This document shows, in pieces, positions 26,068 to 34,863 of a stretch of DNA of 64,000 nucleotides. Below the pieces are notes generated by a model. The model was not told the origin of the DNA, ran no database searches, and worked only from the letters and a program-made list of their open reading frames with translations. The stretch comes from Pirellulales bacterium (GTDB lineage: Bacteria > Planctomycetota > Planctomycetia > Pirellulales > DATAWG01): positions 20,295 to 84,294 of the forward strand of contig DASZFO010000354.1 in assembly GCA_035939775.1 (NCBI GenBank). Reading direction: 5' to 3'. Position 1 is the first letter of the stretch. The number at the start of each line of letters is the position of its first letter. A program made the translations under genes and the position numbers.

Positions 26068-26949
26068 CTAGCGCACCGCCTCGTTCAGCATCTTCGCGTT
26101 CGGCACGCTGTGGCGGTTCAGCAGTCCGTGCTCGTCGGTTTCGATGATGGTCGAGACCGGGCCGACTTCGCGAACGATTCCGTCCATGCCGGCCACGCTC
26201 ACGTGATCGCCGGTCTGAAGTCGCTGCCGGACATAGTAGCCCGCCAGGATTCCGCCCATCACCTCACGCCCGCCGAGGCCGAAGGCCAGGCCGAAGCCGA
26301 GGGCCGTCGCGCCGAAGGCGATCAGAATCAGGTCCTTGAACAGCTCCAAATCCATGCCGAGCTGAAGTTGAGTCAATGCGGTATAGAACGTGAGCAGAGC
26401 CAGCACGTAGTAGCAGCCGCTGGCGAGTTTTTCGGCATAGCTGATGCCGACGCGGTCGGCGCTGGTGGCGATCACTCCGCGGAGGAAACTGGCCAATAGC
26501 AGGCCGACCACGACAACCACCGTGGCGACCAACAGCTTGGGAATGTAGTTGACGACCGTGCCCATCGCTTCCGACAGCTTGGTGAGTTCAAGGATATTGA
26601 ACGCCGCCATCAAGAACACGCACATGAGCAACCAGAACACGATCGTGCCCACGACGCCCGACACGTTGCGCTTGATCCCCATGTGCTGCATCGACTGGGC
26701 CAGGCCGCTATGCTCGGCCGCCTTTTGCAGGCCGGCCTTTTCGCAGAGCAGCGTGATCAGCCGTCCCACGAGCCGGGCCACAATGTAGCCGACCACCAGG
26801 ACCACGATCATCGCCACTAGCCGCGGAGCAAACTCGATGACGTTATGAAACGCCTGGTTGAAGCTGTTCTGCAGAACCTCGTTCCATTTCTCGAAGGTTC
26901 GGGTTACGCCTTCCGTGGCCGTCTGAGTAGTCATCGCGATATCTGCCAT
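26068..26949 (-). CDS. MscS-family mechanosensitive ion channel
   Basis: 293 residues from ATG 26949, preceded by AGGAGAG with 5-base spacing; the frame extends to TTG 27015 without support. Four hydrophobic segments: LVAMIVVLVVGYIVARLVGRL, GTIVFWLLMCVFLMAAFNIL, LLVATVVVVVGLLLASFL, and a pore-like Gly/Ala helix FGATALGFGLAFGLGGREVMG. A short beta domain follows (GDHVSVAGMDGIVREVGPVSTIIETDEHGLLNRHSVPNAK, about 240-290). It lacks the long C-terminal domain of E. coli MscS, as in the TM-helix/MscS small conductance proteins. Inner-membrane osmotic safety valve. Monocistronic by position. Confidence 0.88.
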   Translation of the reverse strand: MADIAMTTQTATEGVTRTFEKWNEVLQNSFNQAFHNVIEFAPRLVAMIVVLVVGYIVARLVGRLITLLCEKAGLQKAAEHSGLAQSMQHMGIKRNVSGVVGTIVFWLLMCVFLMAAFNILELTKLSEAMGTVVNYIPKLLVATVVVVVGLLLASFLRGVIATSADRVGISYAEKLASGCYYVLALLTFYTALTQLQLGMDLELFKDLILIAFGATALGFGLAFGLGGREVMGGILAGYYVRQRLQTGDHVSVAGMDGIVREVGPVSTIIETDEHGLLNRHSVPNAKMLNEAVR

Positions 26950-27041
26950 AAAATCTCTCCTCTCAATCCCTGGGGATTGAAGTTGTGGGCCGGTTCGGCC
27001 CCCCTTTTGCGCCAAGGTCTTGTAAAGTTAGTGGGCGAAGC

Positions 27042-27287
27042 TCACGGCGCTGGCCGGTTGTCGTCCTGACGTCCCGACTCGAACTTCCCCGTTACGGTCA
27101 GTTTCAATAAATCCGCGACGGCTCGGGCGAAATGCGTCACGGCAAACCCGAAACCGCGTGTGGCCAGGTCGACGAATTGGCTCGCGACCAGCCGCTTGTT
27201 GATTCGTTCGTGCAATGCCCGATTGAACGTCGGCGGCACCGGCGGCACGGGCAAATCGGCAAGTTGTTCGAACAGGTCCGTCGCCAT
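27042..27287 (-). CDS. Small protein translationally coupled to sigma factor
   Basis: 81 residues; its ATG directly follows the TAA of the ECF sigma gene (TAAATG), so the two are co-translated. The sequence is Pro-rich at the start (LADLPVPPVPPTFNRALHERINKRL), then has one weakly hydrophobic helix (FVDLATRGFGFAVTHFARAVADLLKL). The position is that of an anti-sigma or accessory factor, but no zinc-anti-sigma HxxxCxxC motif is present. Function unknown. Confidence 0.75.
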   Translation of the reverse strand: MATDLFEQLADLPVPPVPPTFNRALHERINKRLVASQFVDLATRGFGFAVTHFARAVADLLKLTVTGKFESGRQDDNRPAP

Positions 27288-27866
27288 TTATAGCTGCATT
27301 CCGAAACGTTCTTGAATCTTGTCGCAGGCCCGGCTGATTCGCATTTTGCAGGCGCTCACCGAGTGCCCGAAGATATCCGACAGTTCGTCGTAGTTGTAGT
27401 TCTCCGCGTATTTCAGGATCAGCATCGCGCGATCTTCCTCGTCCAGAATCTCCAACATGCTCAACAAGTCGAGCGACAGGCTCGAATCGCTCTGCGAGCG
27501 ATCGGGCGCTTGCTGCTCGAAGGACTCATCCGAGGCGATGTTTTCATGTTTCTGTCGCCGGCCGCGGCCCCGCCGGATCGTGAGGCAGGTGCGGACCGCG
27601 ATGCCGTGGACCCAGGTCGAGTATTTCGATCGCCCCTCGAACTTCGTTCGGTTGAGAAATAGTCGGACGAACACCTCTTGGGCCGCGTCGTTCGCGTCGT
27701 GCTCGTTGCTCAACAGGCGAAAGCAGATTTGCCAAACCCGCTGCCGGAACCGTTCGACCAAGGCGACAAACGCCGGTCCATCGGAACCTTCGCGGGCCGC
27801 CGCGGCAGCCAATTGCTCGTCGCTGAGTTCGGTGACGTTCACAACCGTTTCTACGAGCCGAACCAA
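27288..27866 (-). CDS. ECF (sigma-70 family) RNA polymerase sigma factor
   Basis: About 192 residues. Region 2 shows FVALVERFRQRVWQICFRLLSNEHDANDAAQEVFVRLFLNRTKFEGRSKYSTWVHGIAVRTCLTIRR. Region 4 shows EILDEEDRAMLILKYAENYNYDELSDIFGHSVSACKMRISRACDKIQ, a helix-turn-helix. A Ser/Asp-rich linker joins them. The start is TTG 27866 or a GTG at 27842; neither has a strong binding site. It directs polymerase to a small regulon, probably in response to an envelope signal. The coupled 81-residue protein downstream may modulate it. Confidence 0.9.
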   Translation of the reverse strand: MVRLVETVVNVTELSDEQLAAAAAREGSDGPAFVALVERFRQRVWQICFRLLSNEHDANDAAQEVFVRLFLNRTKFEGRSKYSTWVHGIAVRTCLTIRRGRGRRQKHENIASDESFEQQAPDRSQSDSSLSLDLLSMLEILDEEDRAMLILKYAENYNYDELSDIFGHSVSACKMRISRACDKIQERFGMQL

Positions 27867-28094
27867 GCCGATGGCGGCGAATCCGTTCGCCTTTCAAACG
27901 GTTAGTAGCCACGCTAGCCGGGGCGGTCACAATAAATGCCGGCGGCCGGGAATCGCGCTATAAGGCATTGCAGCCAAAGAAGATGCGATTCCCGCTCGCG
28001 CCGCCGAAGGGATTGAGGCGACGTATGGAAGCAGAAACGGCGGGCGCGGTCAAGTACAAAGCCTGCCTTTGAAAGTCTGAAAGTCTCGGCCAAG

Positions 28095-29507
28095 CTAGCG
28101 GCCGATGATCTTCACGTTGGTCGAAAGGAAAAGCGGTACGCCGTCGCCGTCGTAGACTGCTTCGCCGAAGAGGGCGGCGAAGCCGGTTGCGGGCTTTGAC
28201 AAATCGAATGAGTAGCTGCCGTTGTCCGTGTTCGCGGGATGCGAGTCCCATTTGGAGTCGCGGAAGTCGCGGCTGGCGGAGGTGGTTGTCCAGATGCGGA
28301 CCTCGCGCGGCTTCTTGTCCGATTGGATTTGAAGCGTGGCTTTGTCGTCGCTGTTGTAATAATGCCAGGAGAGTTTCGGCAGGGGCTTGCCGTCGGCCAC
28401 TTCATGGTGCAGCGCGGCGAGCGCGCCGGCGATCCGCGCGGGATCGTTCAGACTGTGGCCGCTGTTGGGCGTGTAGCAGACGTACTTTTCTCCCTGCAAA
28501 TCGTCCCAATAGAGGTTCAGCGCGTCGAGAGTCCAATAGCGATCGTTGGTTCCGAGCAGAATGAATTTCGGCTGCGTAATCGCCGCGCGATAGCTATAGG
28601 GATCGACGATCGCCTGCAGGCGCTTGCCGCGCTCCGTGTCGAGGAAGCCTTGCAGCCCTTTGTCGGAGTAATCGCGAAGCTGCTCCGAAAAGCGGCCGTA
28701 CGCCTCTAATTGATGCTTGGTCTGCAAATCGAAATTGAGCGTGTCGATCACCATTGGGGCGAGACAGTTCACGCGCGGATCGACCGCGGCCGTGAGCCAA
28801 GTGGTCCAGCCGCGCTTCGAGGCGCCCGTGACCGTGAAGTGCTTGATGTCGAGCGACCACTCTTTGCCGCAGAATTCCTGCACGGCATCCATTCCGCGGA
28901 CCGCGCTCTTCGTCATCGGCAGAAGCAAGAGCCATTCGGAATCGTTCGTCAGGAAGTACTCCAAGAACGTATATGCGATGATCTTGTCCTCGACGAGCCC
29001 GCCGAAAATCGGCTGCTCGGGGACTTGCATCAGCACCGCCACCGGGGCCTGCAAATGCTCGGCCAGATCGGCGATCTTTTCGACTTGTTGGACTCCGCGC
29101 TCGTTGTAGTCGAGCGGCGCCCCCTCGGCGATCGGCTGCTCAAGCTCGGATCGCCAGGCGCCGCCGGCGATTATCAGCAATCCTTGGGCGGCGTCGTTCA
29201 CGTGCGACGGGCGATAGATGAAAAGCTGATGCTTCCAGACGATATTCTTCCAAGTCTGAGAGGTGAGCGTCAGCTCGACGAAGGTCCCCTTACCGGCCTT
29301 TCCCTCGCGGCGCTTCGTCCAGCGAAAGCTCTTATCTTCCTTGGCGATGTAGGCCTTGAGTTCGCCGTCGGGCGCCTTCACCGTCGCGGACTCTTCGGCT
29401 ACCGATCGCTGCGCGCCGACGAGGCAAGCAAAACAGGCGAGCGTGATTCGGGCCAAATAGGAAAGGATGTGTCGGTATCGCGCGCCGCGAATTGGGTTGG
29501 TCAACAT
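28095..29507 (-). CDS. PhoPQ-activated pathogenicity-related (PqaA) family hydrolase
   Basis: 470 residues with an N-terminal signal segment (ITLACFACLVGAQRSVAEE). An alpha/beta-hydrolase fold with nucleophile Ser230 in TVTGASKRGW, Asp322 in LLGTNDRYW and His351 in TPNSGHSL makes a plausible triad. Also conserved are the W-H-Q-L-x-I-Y-R-P and GGAW (oxyanion) motifs. The family name comes from Salmonella PqaA; its substrate is not known, and in planctomycetes these are probably exported esterases. The gene stands alone: a 228-base spacer follows, and a repeat (29524-29583) lies upstream. Confidence 0.88.
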   Translation of the reverse strand: MLTNPIRGARYRHILSYLARITLACFACLVGAQRSVAEESATVKAPDGELKAYIAKEDKSFRWTKRREGKAGKGTFVELTLTSQTWKNIVWKHQLFIYRPSHVNDAAQGLLIIAGGAWRSELEQPIAEGAPLDYNERGVQQVEKIADLAEHLQAPVAVLMQVPEQPIFGGLVEDKIIAYTFLEYFLTNDSEWLLLLPMTKSAVRGMDAVQEFCGKEWSLDIKHFTVTGASKRGWTTWLTAAVDPRVNCLAPMVIDTLNFDLQTKHQLEAYGRFSEQLRDYSDKGLQGFLDTERGKRLQAIVDPYSYRAAITQPKFILLGTNDRYWTLDALNLYWDDLQGEKYVCYTPNSGHSLNDPARIAGALAALHHEVADGKPLPKLSWHYYNSDDKATLQIQSDKKPREVRIWTTTSASRDFRDSKWDSHPANTDNGSYSFDLSKPATGFAALFGEAVYDGDGVPLFLSTNVKIIGR

Positions 29508-29523
29508 CGTCGGTCCTCAAGCG

Positions 29524-29583
29524 GAATTCGCCAGAATTCCGAAGTGGGGGAGAAAGCGAAGGCGACTGAATCCTGGCGAATTC
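29524..29583. repeat. Inverted repeat upstream of hydrolase gene
   Basis: GAATTCGCCAGAATTC (29524-29539) and GAATCCTGGCGAATTC (29568-29583) are 16-base inverted arms with one mismatch. They lie in the short spacer between the S1-domain gene end and the PhoPQ-related gene start. Confidence 0.7.
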
Positions 29584-29594
29584 AGCTACAAGAT

Positions 29595-31247
29595 TTACCA
29601 CTTGAGTCCGAATTGCGAGCCATCGCCGACGCGGCCCAGGCCGCCCTTGAGCGGCGTCTTGCGCTTCGCAGGGGCAGCTTTAGGCGGTTCGGGCTCTTCC
29701 GCGGCCGCGGTGGCTTTCTTAATGGGCTCGGGCCGCAGTTGCAGTGCTTTGAGCGACAAGCTGATTCGTTGTGCCTCGGGATCGACGGAGATCACCTTGA
29801 CCTCGACCTCCTGTCCCTCGGCCACTACATCGCTTGCTCGAAAGACTCGCTGGTGGGCCAATTCGCTGATGTGGATCAGTCCCTCGACGCCAGGCTCCAA
29901 GCGGACGAACGCCCCGAATTCGGTCAGCTTCGAGACAGTCCCGCTGACGCGACTGGTTGCCGGATACTTCGCCGTGACGTTGCTCCAGGGGTTTTCCGAG
30001 AAATCGCGGAGGTTGAGGCTGATCTTGTGAGTCTGCGGGTCGATCTTTTCGATCTTCACGCGGACTTTCTGTCCCACTTGGAGCACATCGCCCGGATGCT
30101 TGATGCGGTCCCAGCTTATTTGGCTGACGTGCAACAGGCCATCGACACCGCCCAAATCGACGAACGCCCCGAAGTCGCGTAGACTGCGGACGATCCCCTC
30201 GCGGACCTGACCGGGGGCGAGTTCTTCCAACAGCCGCTTCTTGGCATCAGCCTGCTCGCGCTCGATCATTGCTCGGCGGCTGAGCACGAGATTCCGCCGA
30301 TCGGGATTGGCTTCCGTAACAATGCAGGGAAACTTCTGCCCGACGAATTGCTCGATCTGCTCGACGCGAAAGGTCGCGATCTGGCTCACCGGGATAAAGC
30401 CGCGAATGCGGTTCACCTCGACCTCGAGGCCCCCTTTGTTGTGCCCAGTCACATTGGCCTCGACGACCATTCCCTCCGACACCTGCGACCAATCGCCGAC
30501 CTCGACGGCTGCGTCCGGCAAACTCACTTCATACAAACCCTCTTCGGCGTTGAAGCGGATAACCAACACATCAAGCATCGTTCCCGGCTCGGGCGGCTCG
30601 GCGAATTGGCGAATTGAAACAACTCCTTGATTGCGACCAGGGAGTTCCAGGAATACGTCGTCGCGATACACGTGGACGACCTTACCGAGCTGACGCGACT
30701 CCAGCTCAAGTTCCATTCCGACGGCGGCAGCGGTGGCGGCGCCGCGCCCTTCCGCTGCAAGAAGGTCGTCGACCGACATGTCGCCAAGTGCTTCCTGAAG
30801 CTCTTGGGCCAATTCCGGAGGCAACTCAGCCCGAAGGTTCGGTGGAGGAACCTTCTCGCCGGTTCGAGCGGGCACGACAAACTTGCGGGGCGTTTTTCCC
30901 TGAGCCAGCGGCGCCGGTTTGGGTTGAAACTCACCCGTCGGCGCCGGCTGAGACTCCGCCGATGGTACAGCCGTCGCCGTCGATTCTGCCAACTGAGAAG
31001 CGGACTCGATCGGGGACGATTCCTGCGGCGATTCGGAAGCCGTCTGTTGAGTCTGGGCTGGCCCCGCGGGTGTCGCGCCGCCGGGCGATGCCGGGTCCGG
31101 AGTCAAGAATAGGGTCTTCACACGCGGCGGAATCCGCGGCGGCGGGGCGCCCTCTCGCTGGCTGCCGATCTTGATCCGTGGTTTGTTGCGGTCCTCGTTG
31201 GCCGTCGAATCCGGCGCGGCGGGGGATTCGTGCGGGTCGCTCGTCAT
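29595..31247 (-). CDS. S1 RNA-binding-domain protein (ribosomal protein S1-like)
   Basis: About 550 residues from ATG 31247; the longer frame to 31382 would run into the divergent tag gene. A Pro/Ala/Ser-rich disordered N-terminus (about 1-150) is followed by four S1-type OB repeats. The last three are clear: [64 protein letters not shown] and [30 protein letters not shown] basic tail ends the protein. Similar in layout to bacterial S1 proteins, which bind mRNA on the 30S subunit, but the acidic/disordered front suggests a specialised RNA-binding or ribosome-associated factor. Confidence 0.88.
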   Translation of the reverse strand: MTSDPHESPAAPDSTANEDRNKPRIKIGSQREGAPPPRIPPRVKTLFLTPDPASPGGATPAGPAQTQQTASESPQESSPIESASQLAESTATAVPSAESQPAPTGEFQPKPAPLAQGKTPRKFVVPARTGEKVPPPNLRAELPPELAQELQEALGDMSVDDLLAAEGRGAATAAAVGMELELESRQLGKVVHVYRDDVFLELPGRNQGVVSIRQFAEPPEPGTMLDVLVIRFNAEEGLYEVSLPDAAVEVGDWSQVSEGMVVEANVTGHNKGGLEVEVNRIRGFIPVSQIATFRVEQIEQFVGQKFPCIVTEANPDRRNLVLSRRAMIEREQADAKKRLLEELAPGQVREGIVRSLRDFGAFVDLGGVDGLLHVSQISWDRIKHPGDVLQVGQKVRVKIEKIDPQTHKISLNLRDFSENPWSNVTAKYPATSRVSGTVSKLTEFGAFVRLEPGVEGLIHISELAHQRVFRASDVVAEGQEVEVKVISVDPEAQRISLSLKALQLRPEPIKKATAAAEEPEPPKAAPAKRKTPLKGGLGRVGDGSQFGLKW

Positions 31248-31307
31248 AATGGGCTCGTAGTTGACCGGTCGATTGTCAGTTTGCGTGTCAGCGGGTAGTT
31301 TCAATCT

Positions 31308-31925
31308 ATGAAGGAAGCGACCAAAATGCAACGCTGCGCGTGGGCCACGAGCGAATTGGGGATCATCTATCACGACCGGCAATGGGGCGTGCCGCTACAC
31401 GACGATCGAGCGCTGTTTGAAATGCTGATCCTCGAAGGAGCGCAAGCCGGCTTGAGCTGGGAGACGATCCTTAATAAGCGCGAAAACTATCGAGCCGCAT
31501 TCGACGATTTCGACGCCGAAAAGATCGCCGGCTATAGTCGACGCAAAATCGCCAAGCTCCTGGCGAATCCCGGCATCGTCCGTAACCGACTGAAGGTCGC
31601 GGCCGCAGTCCGAAATGCGCAAGCGTTTCTCCAAGTTCGCGAGGAGCACGGCACGTTCGACGGCTACATCTGGCTGTTCGTCGACGGCCGCCCGATACAA
31701 AACCGCTGGCGAAATGTGAGGCAAGTGCCGGCTCACACACCGGTGTCGGACGCAATGAGCAAGGATCTGTTGCGTCGCGGCTTCAAATTCGTCGGCACGA
31801 CGATCTGTTATGCCTACATGCAGGCCGTCGGTATGGTGAACGACCACCTGCTCGATTGTTTCCGATATGCCGAGGTCTCGGGCACCGGCGAATCGCTCGG
31901 TAGGATGCGTCGAGCGAAGCGCTGA
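31308..31925 (+). CDS. tag: DNA-3-methyladenine glycosylase I
   Basis: 205 residues. The family pattern is complete: [20 protein letters not shown] near the start (zinc ligands Cys and His), [43 protein letters not shown], and [31 protein letters not shown] near the end (second His and Cys). Removes 3-methyladenine from alkylated DNA in base excision repair. The last residues (GRMRRAKR and the stop) are encoded by a GGATGCGTCGAGCGAAGCGC repeat (about 31900-31930), so the C-terminus has been altered by a repeat insertion. Divergent from the S1 gene, convergent with the aminotransferase. Confidence 0.94.
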   Translation: MKEATKMQRCAWATSELGIIYHDRQWGVPLHDDRALFEMLILEGAQAGLSWETILNKRENYRAAFDDFDAEKIAGYSRRKIAKLLANPGIVRNRLKVAAAVRNAQAFLQVREEHGTFDGYIWLFVDGRPIQNRWRNVRQVPAHTPVSDAMSKDLLRRGFKFVGTTICYAYMQAVGMVNDHLLDCFRYAEVSGTGESLGRMRRAKR

Positions 31926-31954
31926 CGCATCGGCGCCCGCGACCGACCAAAGAG

Positions 31955-32869
31955 CTATCGCGCCGCGAAGCGAGCTGCCTGACTGGCGATATCAAGACCA
32001 ACCGTTTCGCCCCAGGCTCGCAAAAGTCGCGAATAAACCAATCCCGGCGTGGCGGAGCCGATCGGGCGGCCATCGAACCGCGTGACCGGAAGCAAGCAGT
32101 TCGGAGTGCTCGACAGTAAGACCTCATCCGCTTCGGCCACGTCGTCCGGCATGATTTCGCGATCGACAATTGAGAGGTTCAGCTTGCCGGCCAATTCGAT
32201 CACGAATTCCAAACTCACGCCCGGCAGCACGCTCGAACGCGGCGGCGAAATCAGACCGACGCCGCTAACGTAGAGCAGAATGTTGGCTGTCGAAGTTTCC
32301 GTCACGTGCCCGGCGGCATCGAGCAGCATCGCCCGAGCGCCCGGTTCCTTGGCGGTCGCTTCCTTGTCGGCGAGGAAATAGTGCATCCGGCTGCGGCACT
32401 TGAGTTCGGCCGGCCAACATTGGGACGGGACCTGCTGGATCGAGGTCGTTACGAGCGACAGTCCCTCGCTGTAGCATTTCGCCCAGAGTCGGAACGCCAG
32501 CGGAAACGTGTGCAATCCGACGGTCGCGATGTGGTTCCGACTCTCGGCGAGCGCCGGATATGGCCCAGGCGTGACGAAGATCGCGAGCCCCAGATCGTCT
32601 CCCGGCGCCAAAAGCGGATGGTTTCTCGCGACCAACTCCTCGGCAATCTGCCCGAACTCTGCGTTGGTCAACCCGGAGTCGATGCCGCAAACCTCGAGAG
32701 AATGTCGCAGCCGCTCGAGGTGCCGACCGAGGCGGAACAGTCGGCCGCCGAAGGTGCGCAGTTGCTCGGTGACTGTCGCCCCCGTCACGAACCCGGCGTC
32801 GTCGATCGGCAAAGTCGCCTGACTCGCCGGCAGGATTCGTCCATTTAGAAACGCATATGGTTCGCTCAT
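31955..32869 (-). CDS. Class IV aminotransferase (branched-chain / D-amino acid / ADC lyase family)
   Basis: 304 residues, full length. PLP fold type IV with catalytic Lys157 (AELKCRSRMHYFLAD), Glu191 in VTETSTANILL, the phosphate-binding SSTPNCLLPV region and Arg51 in LGRHLERL. Members convert branched-chain amino acids, D-alanine or aminodeoxychorismate; sequence alone does not separate these, and the short branch suggests an IlvE/PabC-like role. It follows the HTTM gene by 10 bases and is probably co-transcribed with it. Confidence 0.88.
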   Translation of the reverse strand: MSEPYAFLNGRILPASQATLPIDDAGFVTGATVTEQLRTFGGRLFRLGRHLERLRHSLEVCGIDSGLTNAEFGQIAEELVARNHPLLAPGDDLGLAIFVTPGPYPALAESRNHIATVGLHTFPLAFRLWAKCYSEGLSLVTTSIQQVPSQCWPAELKCRSRMHYFLADKEATAKEPGARAMLLDAAGHVTETSTANILLYVSGVGLISPPRSSVLPGVSLEFVIELAGKLNLSIVDREIMPDDVAEADEVLLSSTPNCLLPVTRFDGRPIGSATPGLVYSRLLRAWGETVGLDIASQAARFAAR

Positions 32870-32879
32870 TTCCCCAGTG

Positions 32880-33884
32880 TCAGACCGCCGCCTCGGGTTG
32901 ACAAGCCCTTTGCGATCCGCGGAATCGCGCGACGAGGCCGGCGAGCGGCGAAAACGTGGTCCATTCCGCTCCTGGCGTGGCCGAGATCAAAAAGACCGAG
33001 CCGGTGAATACTCCCATGACCGCCGAAAAGGTATAGAGCCGCATGAAAACGGCGATTCCGATATGCAGGCTGATCGTAGCCAGCGCCCAGAAGGTCCGCG
33101 TGCGCCTTGGCCAGACAAAGATCGGATATCCGGCCTCGATCACCAGCGTTCCCAAGCCCGCCAGTTTTGGCAGCAGCGGGACGGAGGCGAGCCAGCTCAT
33201 GTCGAATCCGCAAAGGTCGCTGCGCATCAAGGCGCACCAGATCGCTTCGCCATTCCACCAATCGTCGCCTGCGCCTTTCTCCAGCCCGCACGATAGGTAC
33301 ATGATGCAGAGATGAATCTGAATGACGCGTAGTCCCAGTCGTGCGCTGGACGACGACTCTCCGCTGGTGCGTCCCGCCGAGCGATCGAGCGACAGGGCGC
33401 CGCCGATCGGCATCCACATGCCGTAGAAGAGGGCGATTTGAGCAAACGAATCGACGCCGTAGATCGATGCCCCGGCGCTTGATTTCATCATGAGGTGAGT
33501 AATGTAAGCCGCGACCGCGGCATAGCGCGTCCGATAGCCGAGCAACAAGGCTGCAAGGGATGCGACATAAACCAAGAACACGCCCTTAACGCAAGCGGCG
33601 TCCGAAATCCCGACTGGTGAGAGCGCGTCGGCCAGCCAACCGAGTCGCGGGACAAACTCGTGCAGCGTTGGATCCATCACCTGCCACTGGACGATCCCGC
33701 GGCTGCCATATAGATCGAGCAGATTCTGCGCTATCGACAGCGCCTGGAATAAGAGCACGCTGGCTAACCCGATGCGGAACACCGCCAATGGGGCCGGCGA
33801 AGCCGGGGCGGACACGAAGCGGACGAATCCCGCCGCTAGGCGGCGAGGCAAGGAAGCGGCGGCGGAGGCGATCGACTCGATCAT
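32880..33884 (-). CDS. HTTM-domain (vitamin K-dependent carboxylase-like) membrane protein 1
   Basis: 334 residues with about six hydrophobic segments. PLAVFRIGLASVLLFQAL, GVFLVYVASLAALLLGYRTR, LRVIQIHLCIMYLSCGLEKGAGDDWWNG and LATISLHIGIAVFMRLYTFS match the HTTM domain, which is distantly related to gamma-carboxylases. The conserved QIHLCIMYL-SCGLEK block and the W-N-G-E-A motif are present. The cytosolic N-terminus is basic. Substrate unknown. In an apparent pair with the aminotransferase. A second HTTM gene lies at 38995. Confidence 0.85.
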   Translation of the reverse strand: MIESIASAAASLPRRLAAGFVRFVSAPASPAPLAVFRIGLASVLLFQALSIAQNLLDLYGSRGIVQWQVMDPTLHEFVPRLGWLADALSPVGISDAACVKGVFLVYVASLAALLLGYRTRYAAVAAYITHLMMKSSAGASIYGVDSFAQIALFYGMWMPIGGALSLDRSAGRTSGESSSSARLGLRVIQIHLCIMYLSCGLEKGAGDDWWNGEAIWCALMRSDLCGFDMSWLASVPLLPKLAGLGTLVIEAGYPIFVWPRRTRTFWALATISLHIGIAVFMRLYTFSAVMGVFTGSVFLISATPGAEWTTFSPLAGLVARFRGSQRACQPEAAV

Positions 33885-34125
33885 GGTGATACCTGCGTCC
33901 TAAAGCAAGAGCGTGATGAACCGAACCGAGAAGCAATAAAACCGCATGGGCACGAAGACACGAAGGAAGCAATGGAAGATTTGTTTAAAGATGCGTCCAC
34001 TTCCTGGTGTCTTCATGCCGTTGCGGTTTCGGTTGCTGAAGGCGCTTTGGCCGTGCGGCGTTAAGAAGTTAAGCGTAGGCAGGAGCGAGATGTTACATGG
34101 GTTTGCGATCAGGAGGCACTCGAAG
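33885..34125. other. Spacer with dispersed repeat, no gene
   Basis: Contains a GGGCACGAAGACACGAAGGA copy (about 33948-33968), a repeat type common in planctomycete and related genomes, partly mirrored by GGTGTCTTCATGCC at about 34004. No credible reading frame was seen. Confidence 0.5.
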
Positions 34126-34617
34126 TTAGCCGCCATCGCGGCTGAAGCTGGTGGTGTAGACGGTGTCCCACTCCGGCCGGCAGCCTTCGCGATAGCCCTT
34201 CATCGTGGGCATGTCCTCCGCCACGGCGAGAACTTCGATTTGGCGAACATGCGGGTAGCGGCCGAACAGGGCGGCTGCCCACGACTTGGCGACCTCACCG
34301 CGAAGCTTCTTGTAGGCAAACATGCTCGCCGTGCTATCAAAACGTAGATTGGCCTCGCGGGTCGTTCCTTGTTCGCCCGATTCTTCCCAGGTATTGCCGG
34401 CGTCGTCGGTCAGCGTGAAATGGACCTGAAACTGCGGCGCAACGCCAGGAGCGAAAAATCCGAAGCTGTTGTCCGCCCCGGATAATGCGGAATAAGCCGT
34501 GACGGTCTGCCCAACGGGAGTGCGTGGGGAAAACAGGCGAATGTGGGCGGCGCCACAGGCAACCAATACGAGGTGGAAGGCGGCCAACGCGGTCAAGAAG
34601 GCGAAGCGGAGGGTCAT
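34126..34617 (-). CDS. Putative lipoprotein of unknown function
   Basis: 163 residues from ATG 34617. N-terminal hydrophobic segment FAFLTALAAFHLVLVAC with a lipobox LVAC, so probably lipid-anchored after signal peptidase II cleavage. The mature part is soluble, with a VGQTVTAYSALSG segment and a C-terminal VAEDMPTMKGYREGCRPEWDTVYTTSF. No domain recognised. An inverted repeat (34675-34697) lies just upstream. Confidence 0.75.
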   Translation of the reverse strand: MTLRFAFLTALAAFHLVLVACGAAHIRLFSPRTPVGQTVTAYSALSGADNSFGFFAPGVAPQFQVHFTLTDDAGNTWEESGEQGTTREANLRFDSTASMFAYKKLRGEVAKSWAAALFGRYPHVRQIEVLAVAEDMPTMKGYREGCRPEWDTVYTTSFSRDGG

Positions 34618-34674
34618 GGCGAGGGTCCTTTCGGGTCAAAAATGGAGTTCTATTCGACCGGCCTGCGTTTCTTA

Positions 34675-34697
34675 GCCCTCTCAATACTTGAGAGGGC
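34675..34697. repeat. Perfect 10-base hairpin upstream of lipoprotein gene
   Basis: GCCCTCTCAA-TAC-TTGAGAGGGC. About 60 bases further right (34742-34781) GCCCCTTTCGA and TCGAAAGGGGC form another inverted pair, of the GTGAGC-TCGAAAGGG dispersed family also seen near 745. Confidence 0.65.
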
Positions 34698-34814
34698 GGA
34701 GTAAGGGAGAGACTGCAAGTGTGCGACTCCCGCTTACCCCGGCCCCTTTCGAGCCATCGGCAGGCTCACGTCGAAAGGGGCAACGCGGGGTGAATCAACG
34801 CTGGTCCAAGAAAT

Positions 34815-34845
34815 GACGGCGCCGGTCACTTGGACCGGCGCCGTC
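34815..34845 (-). terminator. Strong hairpin terminator of the repeat-protein gene
   Basis: GACGGCGCCGGT and ACCGGCGCCGTC form a perfect 12-base stem with a 7-base loop. On the minus strand it is followed by ATTTCTT, 19 bases after the stop at 34864. Confidence 0.75.
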
Positions 34846-34863
34846 TCGAGCTTTTTGGCCGAC

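Noticed and set aside
28710..30182. 490-codon plus-strand open frame across the PhoPQ-related and S1-domain genes
   Set aside because: It spans the ends of two firmly assigned minus-strand genes and the inverted repeat between them.
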